From contig JAFGFE010000009.1 in NCBI GenBank assembly GCA_016931225.1, positions 21,701 to 85,700 of the forward strand: a stretch of 64,000 nucleotides of DNA. Reading direction: 5' to 3'. Numbering within the stretch: position 1 is the first letter of the stretch; every line of letters starts with the position of its first letter. Shown in pieces: positions 34,133-42,668 of this stretch. Source of the stretch: Candidatus Zymogenaceae bacterium (GTDB taxonomy: Bacteria > Desulfobacterota > Zymogenia > Zymogenales > Zymogenaceae). The notes below the pieces were generated by a model. It was not told the origin of the DNA and made no database searches. It saw only the letters and a program-made list of their open reading frames with translations. Made by a program: the position numbers and the translations under genes.

Positions 34133-35536
34133 TCAGTGCATGATGTCGACGACCACCCTGTGCGGGTCCGACAGGGTGAAGATGCGGTAATCCCGGGGAG
34201 TTTCGAGGTCCATCACGACCCGGACCGTTTCGGAGTTGTACTGGGACCAGCGTATGGCGTGAACAAACCCATCGTCGATATCGATGGGGCCGGTGCGATC
34301 GAGGGACAGTTCCGCACCGAAGACGTCGATGTATATCCGGGGCGGCAGGCCCCGGTCGCTGTTTTCGGGCAGCCTGGAATCAAAAAAAGCGGCGGCATTG
34401 TCGGTATCCAGAACGATGCGGGTGTGGTCGGTGTCGGTGAAATACCGGATGCCGGTGACCACGGTCGTCGACGCCAAGGGTGCTGCGGGTGTCAACATGC
34501 GGGTTCCTCCATTGTCTTCCTGATATTTTGAATATAACGAATCCACCGGGCTCGACGGACTCTCCGGACGGGAATCTTCGGGCACCGGAGGTACGGTTGT
34601 CGGTTGGGGAAGCCCGTCGGTATACACCGGTGACGCGGCGTCATACACCCGTTCGTCGTTATCGTGTGTGGAGCCGATATCCTCCACTTCCGACAGGGCG
34701 GACACGGGCAAAAGGAGCGGCTCAGGGTTTTCCTCTTCCGGGGGCGAGCCTTCCGATTCCAGAGATCCGATGCCGAAGGATTCCTCGGCATCGTTCGTCG
34801 GTATCGACGTTTCGGCGGCGATGACCGGTTCAGGGGAGGACGGTGCTTCCGTGACCGTTTCGGTTTCCGTCGGTGCCGGCTCGGTTTCTTCGGGAACGAT
34901 GGTTTCGGGAACGATCGTCTCCTCGGCGATGATGGTCTCTATCGGATCGACGGGCGTGTTTTCATCGTTCGGATTCGGGATATCAGTGTCCGCCGGTTCC
35001 TCGGTCTTCCTGTTCTTCCTTTTCTCTCTTCTGGATTCCTTTTTGGACGGCTCCTTTGTCTCTTCGACTTCCGTGGTTTCGGTTTCCTCCGGAATCAACA
35101 GCCCCGCCAGGTTCGTCTCGGGGGTCACCCGAACAAGACAGTTATTCGTGCGAAGATCGTCTATCTCTAAAAGTTTTGTTCGGGATTCATCCGCAAGCTC
35201 ATGATCGGGATAATCCGCAATGACCCGCCGAAAGGCCTTTTCCGCTTTCAGCAGCTCTCCCAGGGTGATGGAGTAGGTAAACATCTCCATGTACAGCTCG
35301 CCCTGGCGAAAAATCGCAAGCGGCGCCTCTGGAGAGTCCGGATGATCATCCACGACTTCCTCGAAAGATGCAATGACCTGGGTCCACAGGGATTTCGTGG
35401 ATGAGCGCTTTTCGGATTTCAGCAGTGCCTGGTATTCCGCCTCGGCCGAGACCAGGTCGTCGGCGGCTGAACCGGCAAACGCCGTCGGGGCGATGAACAG
35501 TATAATCACCATCGCCCATGTGAAGCATCTGTTCAT
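34133..35536 (-). CDS. exported TPR-AMIN domain protein without amidase domain
   Basis: 467 residues. Signal peptide ends near AFAGSA. Residues about 25-125 are TPR-like (SFEEVVDDHPDSPEAPLAIF; EKAFRRVIADYPDHELADES). A long acidic, Glu/Pro/Thr-rich linker follows (about 145-345). The C-terminal AMIN domain (about 355-467) reads VVTGIRYFTDTDHTRIVLD and ends FTLSDPHRVVVDIMH. It shares design with the amidase at 45143 (SPDRIVIDVF) but stops at the AMIN domain. AMIN domains bind peptidoglycan or envelope complexes, so this is probably a periplasmic localisation factor. Promoter at 35607-35635. Confidence 0.82.
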   Translation of the reverse strand: MNRCFTWAMVIILFIAPTAFAGSAADDLVSAEAEYQALLKSEKRSSTKSLWTQVIASFEEVVDDHPDSPEAPLAIFRQGELYMEMFTYSITLGELLKAEKAFRRVIADYPDHELADESRTKLLEIDDLRTNNCLVRVTPETNLAGLLIPEETETTEVEETKEPSKKESRREKRKNRKTEEPADTDIPNPNDENTPVDPIETIIAEETIVPETIVPEETEPAPTETETVTEAPSSPEPVIAAETSIPTNDAEESFGIGSLESEGSPPEEENPEPLLLPVSALSEVEDIGSTHDNDERVYDAASPVYTDGLPQPTTVPPVPEDSRPESPSSPVDSLYSKYQEDNGGTRMLTPAAPLASTTVVTGIRYFTDTDHTRIVLDTDNAAAFFDSRLPENSDRGLPPRIYIDVFGAELSLDRTGPIDIDDGFVHAIRWSQYNSETVRVVMDLETPRDYRIFTLSDPHRVVVDIMH

Positions 35537-35564
35537 ACTTTGAATTCTATATAATATATCTTAA

Positions 35565-35599
35565 ATATGATGAAAATATCATATAATTATATATAATTA
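35565..35599. repeat. palindromic A+T-rich leader of the AMIN gene
   Basis: Contains ATATGAT...ATCATAT (35565-35571 and 35578-35584) and a perfect 16-base palindrome TAATTATATATAATTA (35584-35599). Both lie between the putative -10 and the start codon of the AMIN gene. They could form operators or hairpins, but chance is possible in such A+T-rich DNA. Confidence 0.45.
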
Positions 35600-35606
35600 C
35601 GTATCA

Positions 35607-35635
35607 TATATAATATAATTTATCAAATTTGTCAA
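35607..35635 (-). promoter_or_regulatory. promoter of TPR-AMIN gene
   Basis: On the minus strand TTGACA (35630-35635) and TATATA (35607-35612), spacing 17; about 70 bases before ATG 35536. Confidence 0.6.
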
Positions 35636-35654
35636 GGCAATAATACAATTCCTC

Positions 35655-35684
35655 TTGATTTTAACAGAGCCGATATGGTACCAT
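35655..35684 (+). promoter_or_regulatory. possible promoter of uspA-like gene
   Basis: TTGATT (35655-35660) and TACCAT (35679-35684), spacing 18. Diverges from the AMIN promoter. Confidence 0.4.
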
Positions 35685-35790
35685 GCGATGACGGAGTATC
35701 GGAGCGAATGGTCCTTCCACGCATTGTTTTCACTGTTTCTCAATGTATTATGGAAATCTCACAGAAGGCCTCAGGAGGTGAATAGTTTGT

Positions 35791-36231
35791 ATGGATATTA
35801 AAAGAATTCTCGTACCGATTGACATCGCCTATTCTTCAGAATTGCTTGCGGAGTACGCTCGAACGGTCGCGGAAAAATTCGGGGCGGAGCTTATCGTGAT
35901 GTATGTGGCCCGGGATGTTGAGGATCTCGGGAGCCTTCAGATACCTCATATATCCATAGAGAAAATCGAAGAGGAAGTCATCAATGCCGCTCACAAGAAG
36001 CTCACTTCTTTTTGCGAAACATATTTCGCCGGGAACGTAAAATATGAGGTTGTAATACGCACAGGAAACGCCTATCGGGAAATCAGCGCCATCATTCCCG
36101 AACTGAACATAGATCTTGTGATTATGGGGGCCCACAGCACGGAAGGCATTGACCGTTTTTTCTTCGGCAGCACGGCGGAGCGGGTTCTCCGGGGTGCGAT
36201 TTGTCCGGTTTTGACCGTAAAGCTCATCTGA
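35791..36231 (+). CDS. universal stress protein, UspA family
   Basis: 146 residues, normal. Starts DIKRILVPIDIAYSSELLAE and ends with the ATP-binding loop VIMGAHSTEGIDRFFFGSTAERVLRGAICPVL (quoted in pieces: G-x2-H-x9-G-S-x-A). Such proteins bind ATP or AMP and modulate stress responses or nearby transporters. AGGAGGTG lies upstream of ATG 35791. The PiT phosphate permease follows about 50 bases later, so the two may be co-regulated. Confidence 0.92.
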   Translation: MDIKRILVPIDIAYSSELLAEYARTVAEKFGAELIVMYVARDVEDLGSLQIPHISIEKIEEEVINAAHKKLTSFCETYFAGNVKYEVVIRTGNAYREISAIIPELNIDLVIMGAHSTEGIDRFFFGSTAERVLRGAICPVLTVKLI

Positions 36232-36282
36232 CCACCGCATAGAGGGAGGGGACGCGTTATAGAATCGGTATTTCTGGTCCTG

Positions 36283-37314
36283 GTGCTGGCCGTTGTCGTC
36301 ACAGCCCTGGTCTTTGAGTTCACCTGCGGTTTTAACGATTCAGGCGGGATTGTGGCCACGATGGTATATACCGGGGCCATGGGAGTCAGGACGGCGCTGA
36401 TTCTGGCCGCCTTTTTCGAATTCATCGGTGCGGTGTTTTTGGGAACCGCCGTGGCCGCGACGTTCACTACCGGCATCGTCAGGGCCGGCGATATCGATGT
36501 GCTGGTGGTGTTTTCGGCCCTTCTCGGGGCGTTGGTGTGGAATATAACCGCGGCTCTCCGGGGAATTCCCTCCAGCTCCACACATGCACTGATCGGCGGA
36601 ATACTGGGGGCGGTGCTGATATCCGCCGGATACGACGCGATCCGCTGGTTCAAGATAGCCCAGGTGTTGCTGGTGCTGATCATGTCTCCGATTATCGGGC
36701 TTTTGGGAGGGTTTTTGCTGACCCGGCTTTCGTATTTGCTGTTCGGCCGGGTTTCACCGATGAGGGTGAGGAAGCTGTTTCTGCGTACGCAGGTTTTCAG
36801 CTCCGCCGCGCTGGCGCTGAGCCACGGCACAAACGACGCCCAGAAGACAATGGGAATTATCACCCTGACCCTTGTGATTCTCTATCCCTTGTCTCCGGAG
36901 GTGGTGGGACTGTTCTACAGGGGGGGCGGCGAGTTCTATGTGCCGCTGTGGGTCAAGGTGAGCTGCGCCGGGGCCATCGCCCTGGGGGTGCTGATCGGCG
37001 GGTCGCGCATCATGAAAACCCTGGGGGGGAGCATCTATAAGGTGCGCGCGGTACACGGATTCTCGGCCCAGGCATCGTCGGCGTCGGTCATATACGCCTC
37101 GGCGCTGCTCGGATTCCCGGTGAGCACCACCCAGGTGATATCATCCTCCATCGTGGGAGCGGGCACCGCCCAGAGGGTGAGCGCCGTTCGGTGGAACGTC
37201 GTATGGAACATTATCGCCACCTGGTTGATTACGATTCCCGCCACGACGGCGATAGGCGGTGTGATATATTTTTTACTTCATTATACTTTTGTGACACGAT
37301 ATGGGCTTTTTTGA
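36283..37314 (+). CDS. PiT-family inorganic phosphate transporter
   Basis: At least 343 residues; low-affinity phosphate permease with about 10 membrane helices. Signature halves are present: EFTCGFNDSGGIVATMVYTGAMG at the N-terminus (shown here in part) and ALALSHGTNDAQKTMGIIT in the C-terminal half, with SSTHALIGG and STTQVISSSIVGAG loops. The GTG at 36283 has no ribosome binding site and shortens the first helix. An in-frame ATA at 36259 sits 9 bases after GGAGGGG and would add ESVFLVLV, giving a more complete helix; a rare AUA start is possible. The DUF47 partner is at 38059. Confidence 0.9.
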   Translation: MLAVVVTALVFEFTCGFNDSGGIVATMVYTGAMGVRTALILAAFFEFIGAVFLGTAVAATFTTGIVRAGDIDVLVVFSALLGALVWNITAALRGIPSSSTHALIGGILGAVLISAGYDAIRWFKIAQVLLVLIMSPIIGLLGGFLLTRLSYLLFGRVSPMRVRKLFLRTQVFSSAALALSHGTNDAQKTMGIITLTLVILYPLSPEVVGLFYRGGGEFYVPLWVKVSCAGAIALGVLIGGSRIMKTLGGSIYKVRAVHGFSAQASSASVIYASALLGFPVSTTQVISSSIVGAGTAQRVSAVRWNVVWNIIATWLITIPATTAIGGVIYFLLHYTFVTRYGLF

Positions 37315-37474
37315 AACATATATTTCGTGGTACAGATATTTCTCAAATATGGGAATATAAAAATAATTTGATGTGATCACCGACAATGTAACGGAATGGG
37401 TTGATCGGGGGGTATGGAGACGATGCATCGTTGTTTGCAGCATGTGGGGAAATGTAGCGGAGGGGAGGATTAGA

Positions 37475-37951
37475 GTGTTAAGACAGACAATTATTTTCAT
37501 AACTATCCTCTCCAGTATTTTTATTGCTATGATTGTGCATGCGGCGGAAAACAAGGAAAATGTTTTTATCACGACACAATGTTATGAAGCCGTAAAGATC
37601 GGCGACTCAAAAACAGAGATACTCTGGGAGGTGCGGGTATTCAACAACAACGATCACGCGGTAACGGTTGTTCTGGAAGCGTGCTTTTATTGCAGAACCG
37701 GCCGTGGAAATTCAATAATGGATAAAGACACCTCAGTGATCACATTGGCGCCGAAAGAGGCGAAAACCCAAAGCCAGACATTTTGTGCAAGTGGATTGTT
37801 GAGAGACGCCGTTGATTCTTCGATGCCGGTGGACCTCGTTGTGGAAATCATAGAGGTTGATTTTGAATTGGAAGAAAAGGAAGACATATCGGGAAATACA
37901 CTGTCGTTTGAGATCGTGGAAAGGTCGTTTGTCAGTATTTTTGAAAATTGA
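37475..37951 (+). CDS. unrecognised secreted small protein between pit and its DUF47 partner
   Basis: About 159 residues from GTG 37475, which follows a strong GGAGGGGAGG (37459-37468). Signal peptide (LRQTIIFITILSSIFIAMIV, cleavage near HAA). The mature part looks like an immunoglobulin-like beta sandwich (ILWEVRVFNNNDHAVTVVL; ITLAPKEAKTQSQTF) with three Cys (two in ACFYC, one in FCASG). The longer frame to 37373 lacks support. No family recognised. It interrupts the usual pit-DUF47 pairing. Confidence 0.6.
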   Translation: MLRQTIIFITILSSIFIAMIVHAAENKENVFITTQCYEAVKIGDSKTEILWEVRVFNNNDHAVTVVLEACFYCRTGRGNSIMDKDTSVITLAPKEAKTQSQTFCASGLLRDAVDSSMPVDLVVEIIEVDFELEEKEDISGNTLSFEIVERSFVSIFEN

Positions 37952-38058
37952 AACATGTGAAAGAGACATGGAAATCTGGAGCGTAAGCAGAATCAAGAGA
38001 AATCCAGATAGTTGCTGTTATAAATATACATGTATAAATAGAAATTTTGGAATGATCC

Positions 38059-38661
38059 ATGGGCTTTTTTAAGAAGAAACCGGACTTTTTTTTGTTGCTC
38101 CTCGATCAGGCGGAGAAGGCCAAGAAGGGGCTGGAGGCGCTGAGGGAGTTTGCGGAACACCCGTGCGAGGGGTGCGCCAATCGGGTCAAGCAGTTGGAGA
38201 GGGAGGGGGATGAAATCAGGCGGATCCTCATCGAGGAGCTGAACCACACCTTCGCCACGCCCATCGACCGGGAGGACATTTTCCAGCTTTCCCGCGCCCT
38301 GGATGACGTGCTCGACTATGCGAACTCCACCGTCATCGAGCTGGATATCTATCATGTCGAGGCCGATGACCACATCAAGCTGATGATCAGTATCATGATC
38401 AAGGCCGCCGAGGAGCTGGTTCTCTCCATCAAGCACCTGCAGAACTACCCGAAGATCGCCAACGACCACGCCGTGAAGGCCAAAAAGAACGAAAACTACA
38501 TGGAGAATGCGTATCGGCAGGCCCTGTCGGACCTCTTCAAGGGGGAGGACCCGGTTTACATGCTCAAGATGCGGGAGATTTTTCGTCACCTCTCAAACTG
38601 TGCGGACCGGGGCGACGAGGCGGCGAACATTATCCTGAGCATTGTCATGAAGACGACCTAG
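38059..38661 (+). CDS. DUF47/PhoU-like phosphate transport regulator (Pit accessory)
   Basis: 200 residues, all helical. Starts FFKKKPDFFLLLLDQAEKA, with REGDEIRRILIEELNHTF and PIDREDIFQLSRALDDVLDY, the hallmark of DUF47 proteins that pair with PiT permeases. The metal-binding pattern E/DxxxD recurs in both halves. ATG 38059 lacks a strong Shine-Dalgarno. The permease gene lies 745 bases upstream with a small secreted protein between. It likely controls phosphate flux through the permease. Confidence 0.9.
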   Translation: MGFFKKKPDFFLLLLDQAEKAKKGLEALREFAEHPCEGCANRVKQLEREGDEIRRILIEELNHTFATPIDREDIFQLSRALDDVLDYANSTVIELDIYHVEADDHIKLMISIMIKAAEELVLSIKHLQNYPKIANDHAVKAKKNENYMENAYRQALSDLFKGEDPVYMLKMREIFRHLSNCADRGDEAANIILSIVMKTT

Positions 38662-38733
38662 AAAGGTCGGACAGGGGGATTCCTGTCTCATAATGAATCC
38701 AAGCGTTCACTCTGTTCATAAAGGATGTATGAG

Positions 38734-39558
38734 ATGAAAGAGATCTTTACCCAGTGGAAGTACACAAAGATGGTGGTGCTGACGGCGTTGACGGCGGCCA
38801 TTTATGTTGCGGTGATGATTCCGTTCAAGATCGCCACCATCATTCCCGGTTTCACGGAGATCAGGCCGGGCGTCGTGGTGCCGGTGGTATTCGGGATGTT
38901 CTTCGGTCCCGCGGGGGCATGGGGCGCCGCCATCGGCAACCTCATCGGTGACATATTCGGCGGCATGCTCACGATCATTTCTCCCTATGGATTTGTGGGG
39001 AATTTTCTGCTCGGGTTTATGGGCTACAAGCTCATGGAGAAGTGGGGGTGGCTTAAGGGAGGTGAGGGCTCCTACGGCGTCATCGGCGATGACGGCGCAT
39101 TCAAGAAGGTCCTCCAGTTTCTTCTGATCGTCGTTCTCTCCAGCTCCGCGTGTTCTCTGGTGATTTCCTGGGGGATGGATATTCATAAGGTCTTTCCCTT
39201 TGCGGTGTTCGCCTCCATCGTCTTTTTCAATAATATCCTGATGCCGGCGATCCTGGGCGTCGTATTGATCGGTCTGCTTGCCCGGCGCCTGAACCGCTGG
39301 GACCTGGTATGGGTGGACATCATGGATGAGAAGGACCGGTCCGTATCCCGGTTCCCCAAACTGGGGGGGGCGCTGATGTGGATCGGCGCCGTCGGCGGCC
39401 TGGTGCTCTGTTTCATCGTTTCGGTGGGCATCTATAACGCCGATTTCCTGGTGACGGAAAACCTCGTGCCGGGACAGATGGAGGGACTCGGAGGGACGGG
39501 TGTGCCGATCATCGGACTGATCGCCCTGGTGATTATTCTTATCGGCGCGATGTTGTAG
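38734..39558 (+). CDS. ECF transporter S component (substrate unknown)
   Basis: About 274 residues from ATG 38734, which is 8 bases after AAGGA; ATG 38725 is an alternative. Six or more hydrophobic segments. The first reads MVVLTALTAAIYVAVMIPF and is followed by the loop EIRPGVVVPVVFGMFFGPAG and GAAIGNLIGDIFGGMLT, features of S components of energy-coupling-factor importers. It has an extra C-terminal part relative to a typical 180-residue S unit (helices near 225-245 and 258-274). It lies immediately upstream of the ECF ATPase and T genes. No riboswitch was seen upstream, so the vitamin or metal cannot be named. Confidence 0.8.
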   Translation: MKEIFTQWKYTKMVVLTALTAAIYVAVMIPFKIATIIPGFTEIRPGVVVPVVFGMFFGPAGAWGAAIGNLIGDIFGGMLTIISPYGFVGNFLLGFMGYKLMEKWGWLKGGEGSYGVIGDDGAFKKVLQFLLIVVLSSSACSLVISWGMDIHKVFPFAVFASIVFFNNILMPAILGVVLIGLLARRLNRWDLVWVDIMDEKDRSVSRFPKLGGALMWIGAVGGLVLCFIVSVGIYNADFLVTENLVPGQMEGLGGTGVPIIGLIALVIILIGAML

Positions 39559-39565
39559 GGGCTTC

Positions 39566-41284
39566 GTGAACGGATCACCCGCAGTCAAAACACGGAGTCT
39601 CGGATTTCGCTACCGCCGGGCCGAAAAAGAGGCGCTTTCTGATATCAACCTGGAGGTGGAGACGGGCCAACTTGTGGGGGTGGTGGGGCGAAGCGGCGCG
39701 GGAAAGTCGACCCTCATGGCGGCGGTCGGCTCGTTCATCCCGCATCTGATACGGGGTGGGATGGAAGGCTCAGTCGAGATCTTCGGCTCGAGGACGGATG
39801 TGCGCCCTCCGGGAGAATTCGCCGGGATTCTCGGGATGGTGTTTCAGGATTTTGAGACGCAGATATTTTCATCCCGGGTCGATATAGAGGCGGCGTTCGG
39901 GCCGGAAAACCTCGGGCTCTCCCGTCAGGAGATCGTAAGACGGGTGAAAGACTCCCTGGCCTTCACCGGACTGGAATCGAAGGCGAATCGCGTGCCCGCG
40001 ACCCTCTCCGGTGGAGAGAAACAGCGACTGGCGGTGGCGTCGGTGCTCTCCATGGAGCCCCGGCTTTTTATCTTCGACGAGCCGACCACCGACCTCGATC
40101 CCCAGGGGGCGGACGAGATGCTGGAGCTGGTGAGGCGACTGGGGGATGAGCGGGGGAGCACGGCGATTATGGCTACCCACGACACCGACCGATTGGTCGG
40201 TGCGGACCGGGTGGTGGTGCTGGAGAACGGTCGGGTGGCGGCGGTCGGGTCTCCCGGAGATATCCTGACGGACCAATCCCTCATCGACGCCCACCGGCTC
40301 AGGCCGCTTCCCCACCTCGCCTGCCTTGCCCCGCTCCTGTCGGGTCCGGTCCCTCTGGTCGAAGCGGAAGCGATCGATCTTGCCCGGGAGAGGGGCTTGT
40401 GCTTTGTGCCGGAGCGTATATCCGACATCGAACAAAAAGACACCGAGAAAGCTTCCCGAACGGGGCCTCCCATCATAGAGTTTTCCGATGTGTCGTTCGG
40501 GTATCAGGGGGCCCCACAACGCCTCTTTGAAAAGCTTTCCTGTGATATTCATCCGGGAGAGTGCGTCGCCGTCATCGGCTCCAACGGCGGCGGCAAGACG
40601 ACGCTGGCATGTCATATGAACGGCTTGATCGTTCCGGATTCGGGGGAGGTAAGGGTTGACGGGACGAGTCTCACGAGGCGGACTCCCCGGGAACTGTCCG
40701 AGCTTGTGGGATTTGTTCACCAAAATCCCGATCGCATGATATTCTCCGAGACGGTGTATGACGAGGCGGCGTTCGGATTGAAGATCCGGGGAATGGAGGA
40801 GAAGGAGATACGCCGTCGGGTCGAGGAGGTCCTCGACGTGGTGGGCCTGGGGGACCGCATCGAGGAGGATCCGTTTATGCTGACAAAAGGAGAGCGCCAG
40901 CGGCTGGCGGTGGCATCGATCCTGTCGGTGGGCCCACGCATTCTGATACTCGACGAGCCGACCACCGGCCTCGACTACGGTGAGATCAACGACATGATGG
41001 AGGTGGTCACGGCGCTCAATAGATCGGGACACACAATCGTCATTATCACCCATAATATGGACGTCGTGGCGCGATATGCGAAACGGGTGCTGCTGTTTTC
41101 CGAGGGGCGCATTATGGCCGACGGCACCCCTCGGGATGTGTTCTGTCAAGACGAGCTGCTCTGCCGTGCGGGTATCGTCCCGCCCCGGGAAATCGAGCTG
41201 GGTCGTGTCTTCGGATTTCCGACACTCACCGCCGAGGAGTTTCTCTTTCTCACAGGCGCGTCGGGGGAGGCGGCGAATGTCTGA
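39566..41284 (+). CDS. ECF transporter ATPase, two ABC domains fused (EcfA-EcfA')
   Basis: 572 residues, GTG start after AGGGG. Domain 1 (about 5-235): Walker A GRSGAGKST, signature LSGGEKQRLAVAS, Walker B LFIFDEPTTDLD. Domain 2 (about 302-540): Walker A GSNGGGKTT, a changed signature LTKGERQRLAVAS, Walker B ILILDEPTTGLD. Most bacteria encode the two ATPases as separate EcfA1 and EcfA2; fused forms occur in some archaea and bacteria. It powers uptake with the S component (8 bases upstream) and the T protein (overlap downstream). Confidence 0.93.
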   Translation: MNGSPAVKTRSLGFRYRRAEKEALSDINLEVETGQLVGVVGRSGAGKSTLMAAVGSFIPHLIRGGMEGSVEIFGSRTDVRPPGEFAGILGMVFQDFETQIFSSRVDIEAAFGPENLGLSRQEIVRRVKDSLAFTGLESKANRVPATLSGGEKQRLAVASVLSMEPRLFIFDEPTTDLDPQGADEMLELVRRLGDERGSTAIMATHDTDRLVGADRVVVLENGRVAAVGSPGDILTDQSLIDAHRLRPLPHLACLAPLLSGPVPLVEAEAIDLARERGLCFVPERISDIEQKDTEKASRTGPPIIEFSDVSFGYQGAPQRLFEKLSCDIHPGECVAVIGSNGGGKTTLACHMNGLIVPDSGEVRVDGTSLTRRTPRELSELVGFVHQNPDRMIFSETVYDEAAFGLKIRGMEEKEIRRRVEEVLDVVGLGDRIEEDPFMLTKGERQRLAVASILSVGPRILILDEPTTGLDYGEINDMMEVVTALNRSGHTIVIITHNMDVVARYAKRVLLFSEGRIMADGTPRDVFCQDELLCRAGIVPPREIELGRVFGFPTLTAEEFLFLTGASGEAANV

Positions 41285-42062
41285 AATCGCCCGTACCCGG
41301 AGCGGGAACGGTCTGGACCCGAGGACGAACCTGGCGGTTCTGGTGGGGTCCTTTGCCGTCCTGGTGATGCTTTGGGATATATGGTGGCTGGCGGTAGCCG
41401 CAGTCTGTGTGCTCCTTTTCGGCCTCGTCTCCGGGGTGACATCGGTCATTCTCAGGTTCTGGCTCATTCCCCTCGTCGTCGCGATGTTCTCGATGGTGAT
41501 CTGGTCTATTTTTCTGGTGGGGGATACGGTCTTGCTTGGGATTTTCAGCATGGAGGGGATGCTCTACGGCGTGGCCAACGCCATAAAGCTCGACACTATG
41601 ATTTTTGCGGGACTTTTTTATGTGGCGCTGGTGACACCGGACGAGCTGACGGTCAGCCTCCGGCGGCTGGGCGTCCCGTATCGTCTCGGCTTTTCGCTGT
41701 CGTACGCCATGCGCCTGTTCCCATTCATCATGGAGGAGGCCCGCCAGATCGCCCGGATTCAGAAGAGTCGGGGACTGGACCTCGGAGCCGGAACGTTTCG
41801 GGAGCGGGCGGGGAAATATATCCCGCTGCTTACGCCTATATTCCTGACAACCATCAGAAACACCAACAACGTATCCATGGCGTTAGAGTCCCGGGGATTC
41901 AGCGCCAAAAAGAAAGGCGACGCCTACCTTGAGTTGAAGATGGCCCCCCGCGACTGGCTTGTGCTCCTGGCGGTCGTCATCCTTACGGCATGCGCCGTGT
42001 ATCTTCACGTGACGGGCGGGTCGTCCTTCGACGGGATCGTCGTCCCCAGGTGGGGGGGGTAG
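41277..42062 (+). CDS. ECF transporter T component
   Basis: 261 residues from ATG 41277, overlapping the ATPase stop (ATGTCTGA), which implies coupled translation. The earlier frame start at 41076 overlaps the ATPase by 200 bases and is rejected. N-terminal LDPRTNLAVLVGSFAVLVML, five to six membrane helices, and the ATPase-coupling motifs RQIARIQKSRGLDLGAG and NNVSMALESRGFSAKKK (both with the Ala/Ser-x-Arg-Gly pattern). It is the membrane scaffold between ATPases and S unit. Confidence 0.92.
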   Translation: MSEIARTRSGNGLDPRTNLAVLVGSFAVLVMLWDIWWLAVAAVCVLLFGLVSGVTSVILRFWLIPLVVAMFSMVIWSIFLVGDTVLLGIFSMEGMLYGVANAIKLDTMIFAGLFYVALVTPDELTVSLRRLGVPYRLGFSLSYAMRLFPFIMEEARQIARIQKSRGLDLGAGTFRERAGKYIPLLTPIFLTTIRNTNNVSMALESRGFSAKKKGDAYLELKMAPRDWLVLLAVVILTACAVYLHVTGGSSFDGIVVPRWGG

Positions 42063-42065
42063 GGC

Positions 42066-42554
42066 ATGTCCATAAAGAGAAAAGAGGAGGTCGGTGCCCC
42101 CCCCCGAAGCGTCGGGCGTGCGGTATTGAGGCCCATGTCGGTCACGGACCTCCAGCAGGTCATCCGTATCGAGCACACATCGTTTCCGACCCCATGGACC
42201 CTGGAGCTGTTTGTACGGGAGCTGTCCTTGAAATTTTCCCACAACTTCGTCCTCGATCTTTTGGGGATGGTGATCGGCTACATCAACTTCTGGATTGTGG
42301 CGGGAGAGATGCATATCATGAGCATCGCCGTTCACGAGGAATACCGGGGGAAGAAGGTGGGGACGATGCTCCTGGAGCGGTCGCTGGCGTACGCCCAAAG
42401 GCACGGGGCGGAATATGTGCACCTTGAGGTGAGGAAGAACAACGACGCCGGCATCGCCCTGTATCACGGTATGGGGTTTGAGGTCGTGGGGGTGAGGAAG
42501 GGGTATTATACCGATACCGGTGAAGACGCCCTGATCATGGCACGGCACCTGTAA
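42066..42554 (+). CDS. rimI: ribosomal-protein-alanine N-acetyltransferase RimI
   Basis: 162 residues, GNAT fold. Core reads LRPMSVTDLQQVIRIEHTSF, PWTLELFVREL, then the acetyl-CoA loop VHEEYRGKKVGTMLLE and the C-terminal LEVRKNNDAGIALYHGMGFE. These are RimI hallmarks (acetylates the N-terminal Ala of S18). ATG 42066 gives a 23-residue extension; ATG 42135 (MSVTDLQQV) is an alternative. Three bases after the ECF T gene, so in the same operon; function is unrelated as far as known. Confidence 0.88.
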   Translation: MSIKRKEEVGAPPRSVGRAVLRPMSVTDLQQVIRIEHTSFPTPWTLELFVRELSLKFSHNFVLDLLGMVIGYINFWIVAGEMHIMSIAVHEEYRGKKVGTMLLERSLAYAQRHGAEYVHLEVRKNNDAGIALYHGMGFEVVGVRKGYYTDTGEDALIMARHL

Positions 42555-42668
42555 CACGGCATCGGGCATGGGTGTCTCATTCACAGCCGGCATCCGGGAG
42601 GATATCCGGTCGATGTCGTTTTAGGGAAAGTGACAATGATAAAGGGGGCAGGGGGCTGTTCGACGGTT

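Noticed and set aside
41076..41276. Earlier start for the ECF T component
   Set aside because: Would overlap the ATPase by about 200 bases; the overlapping ATG at 41277 gives a normal T protein.
39869..41551. 560-residue open frame on the minus strand
   Set aside because: Antisense to the ECF ATPase and T genes, which have clear motifs; composition is that of a shadow frame.
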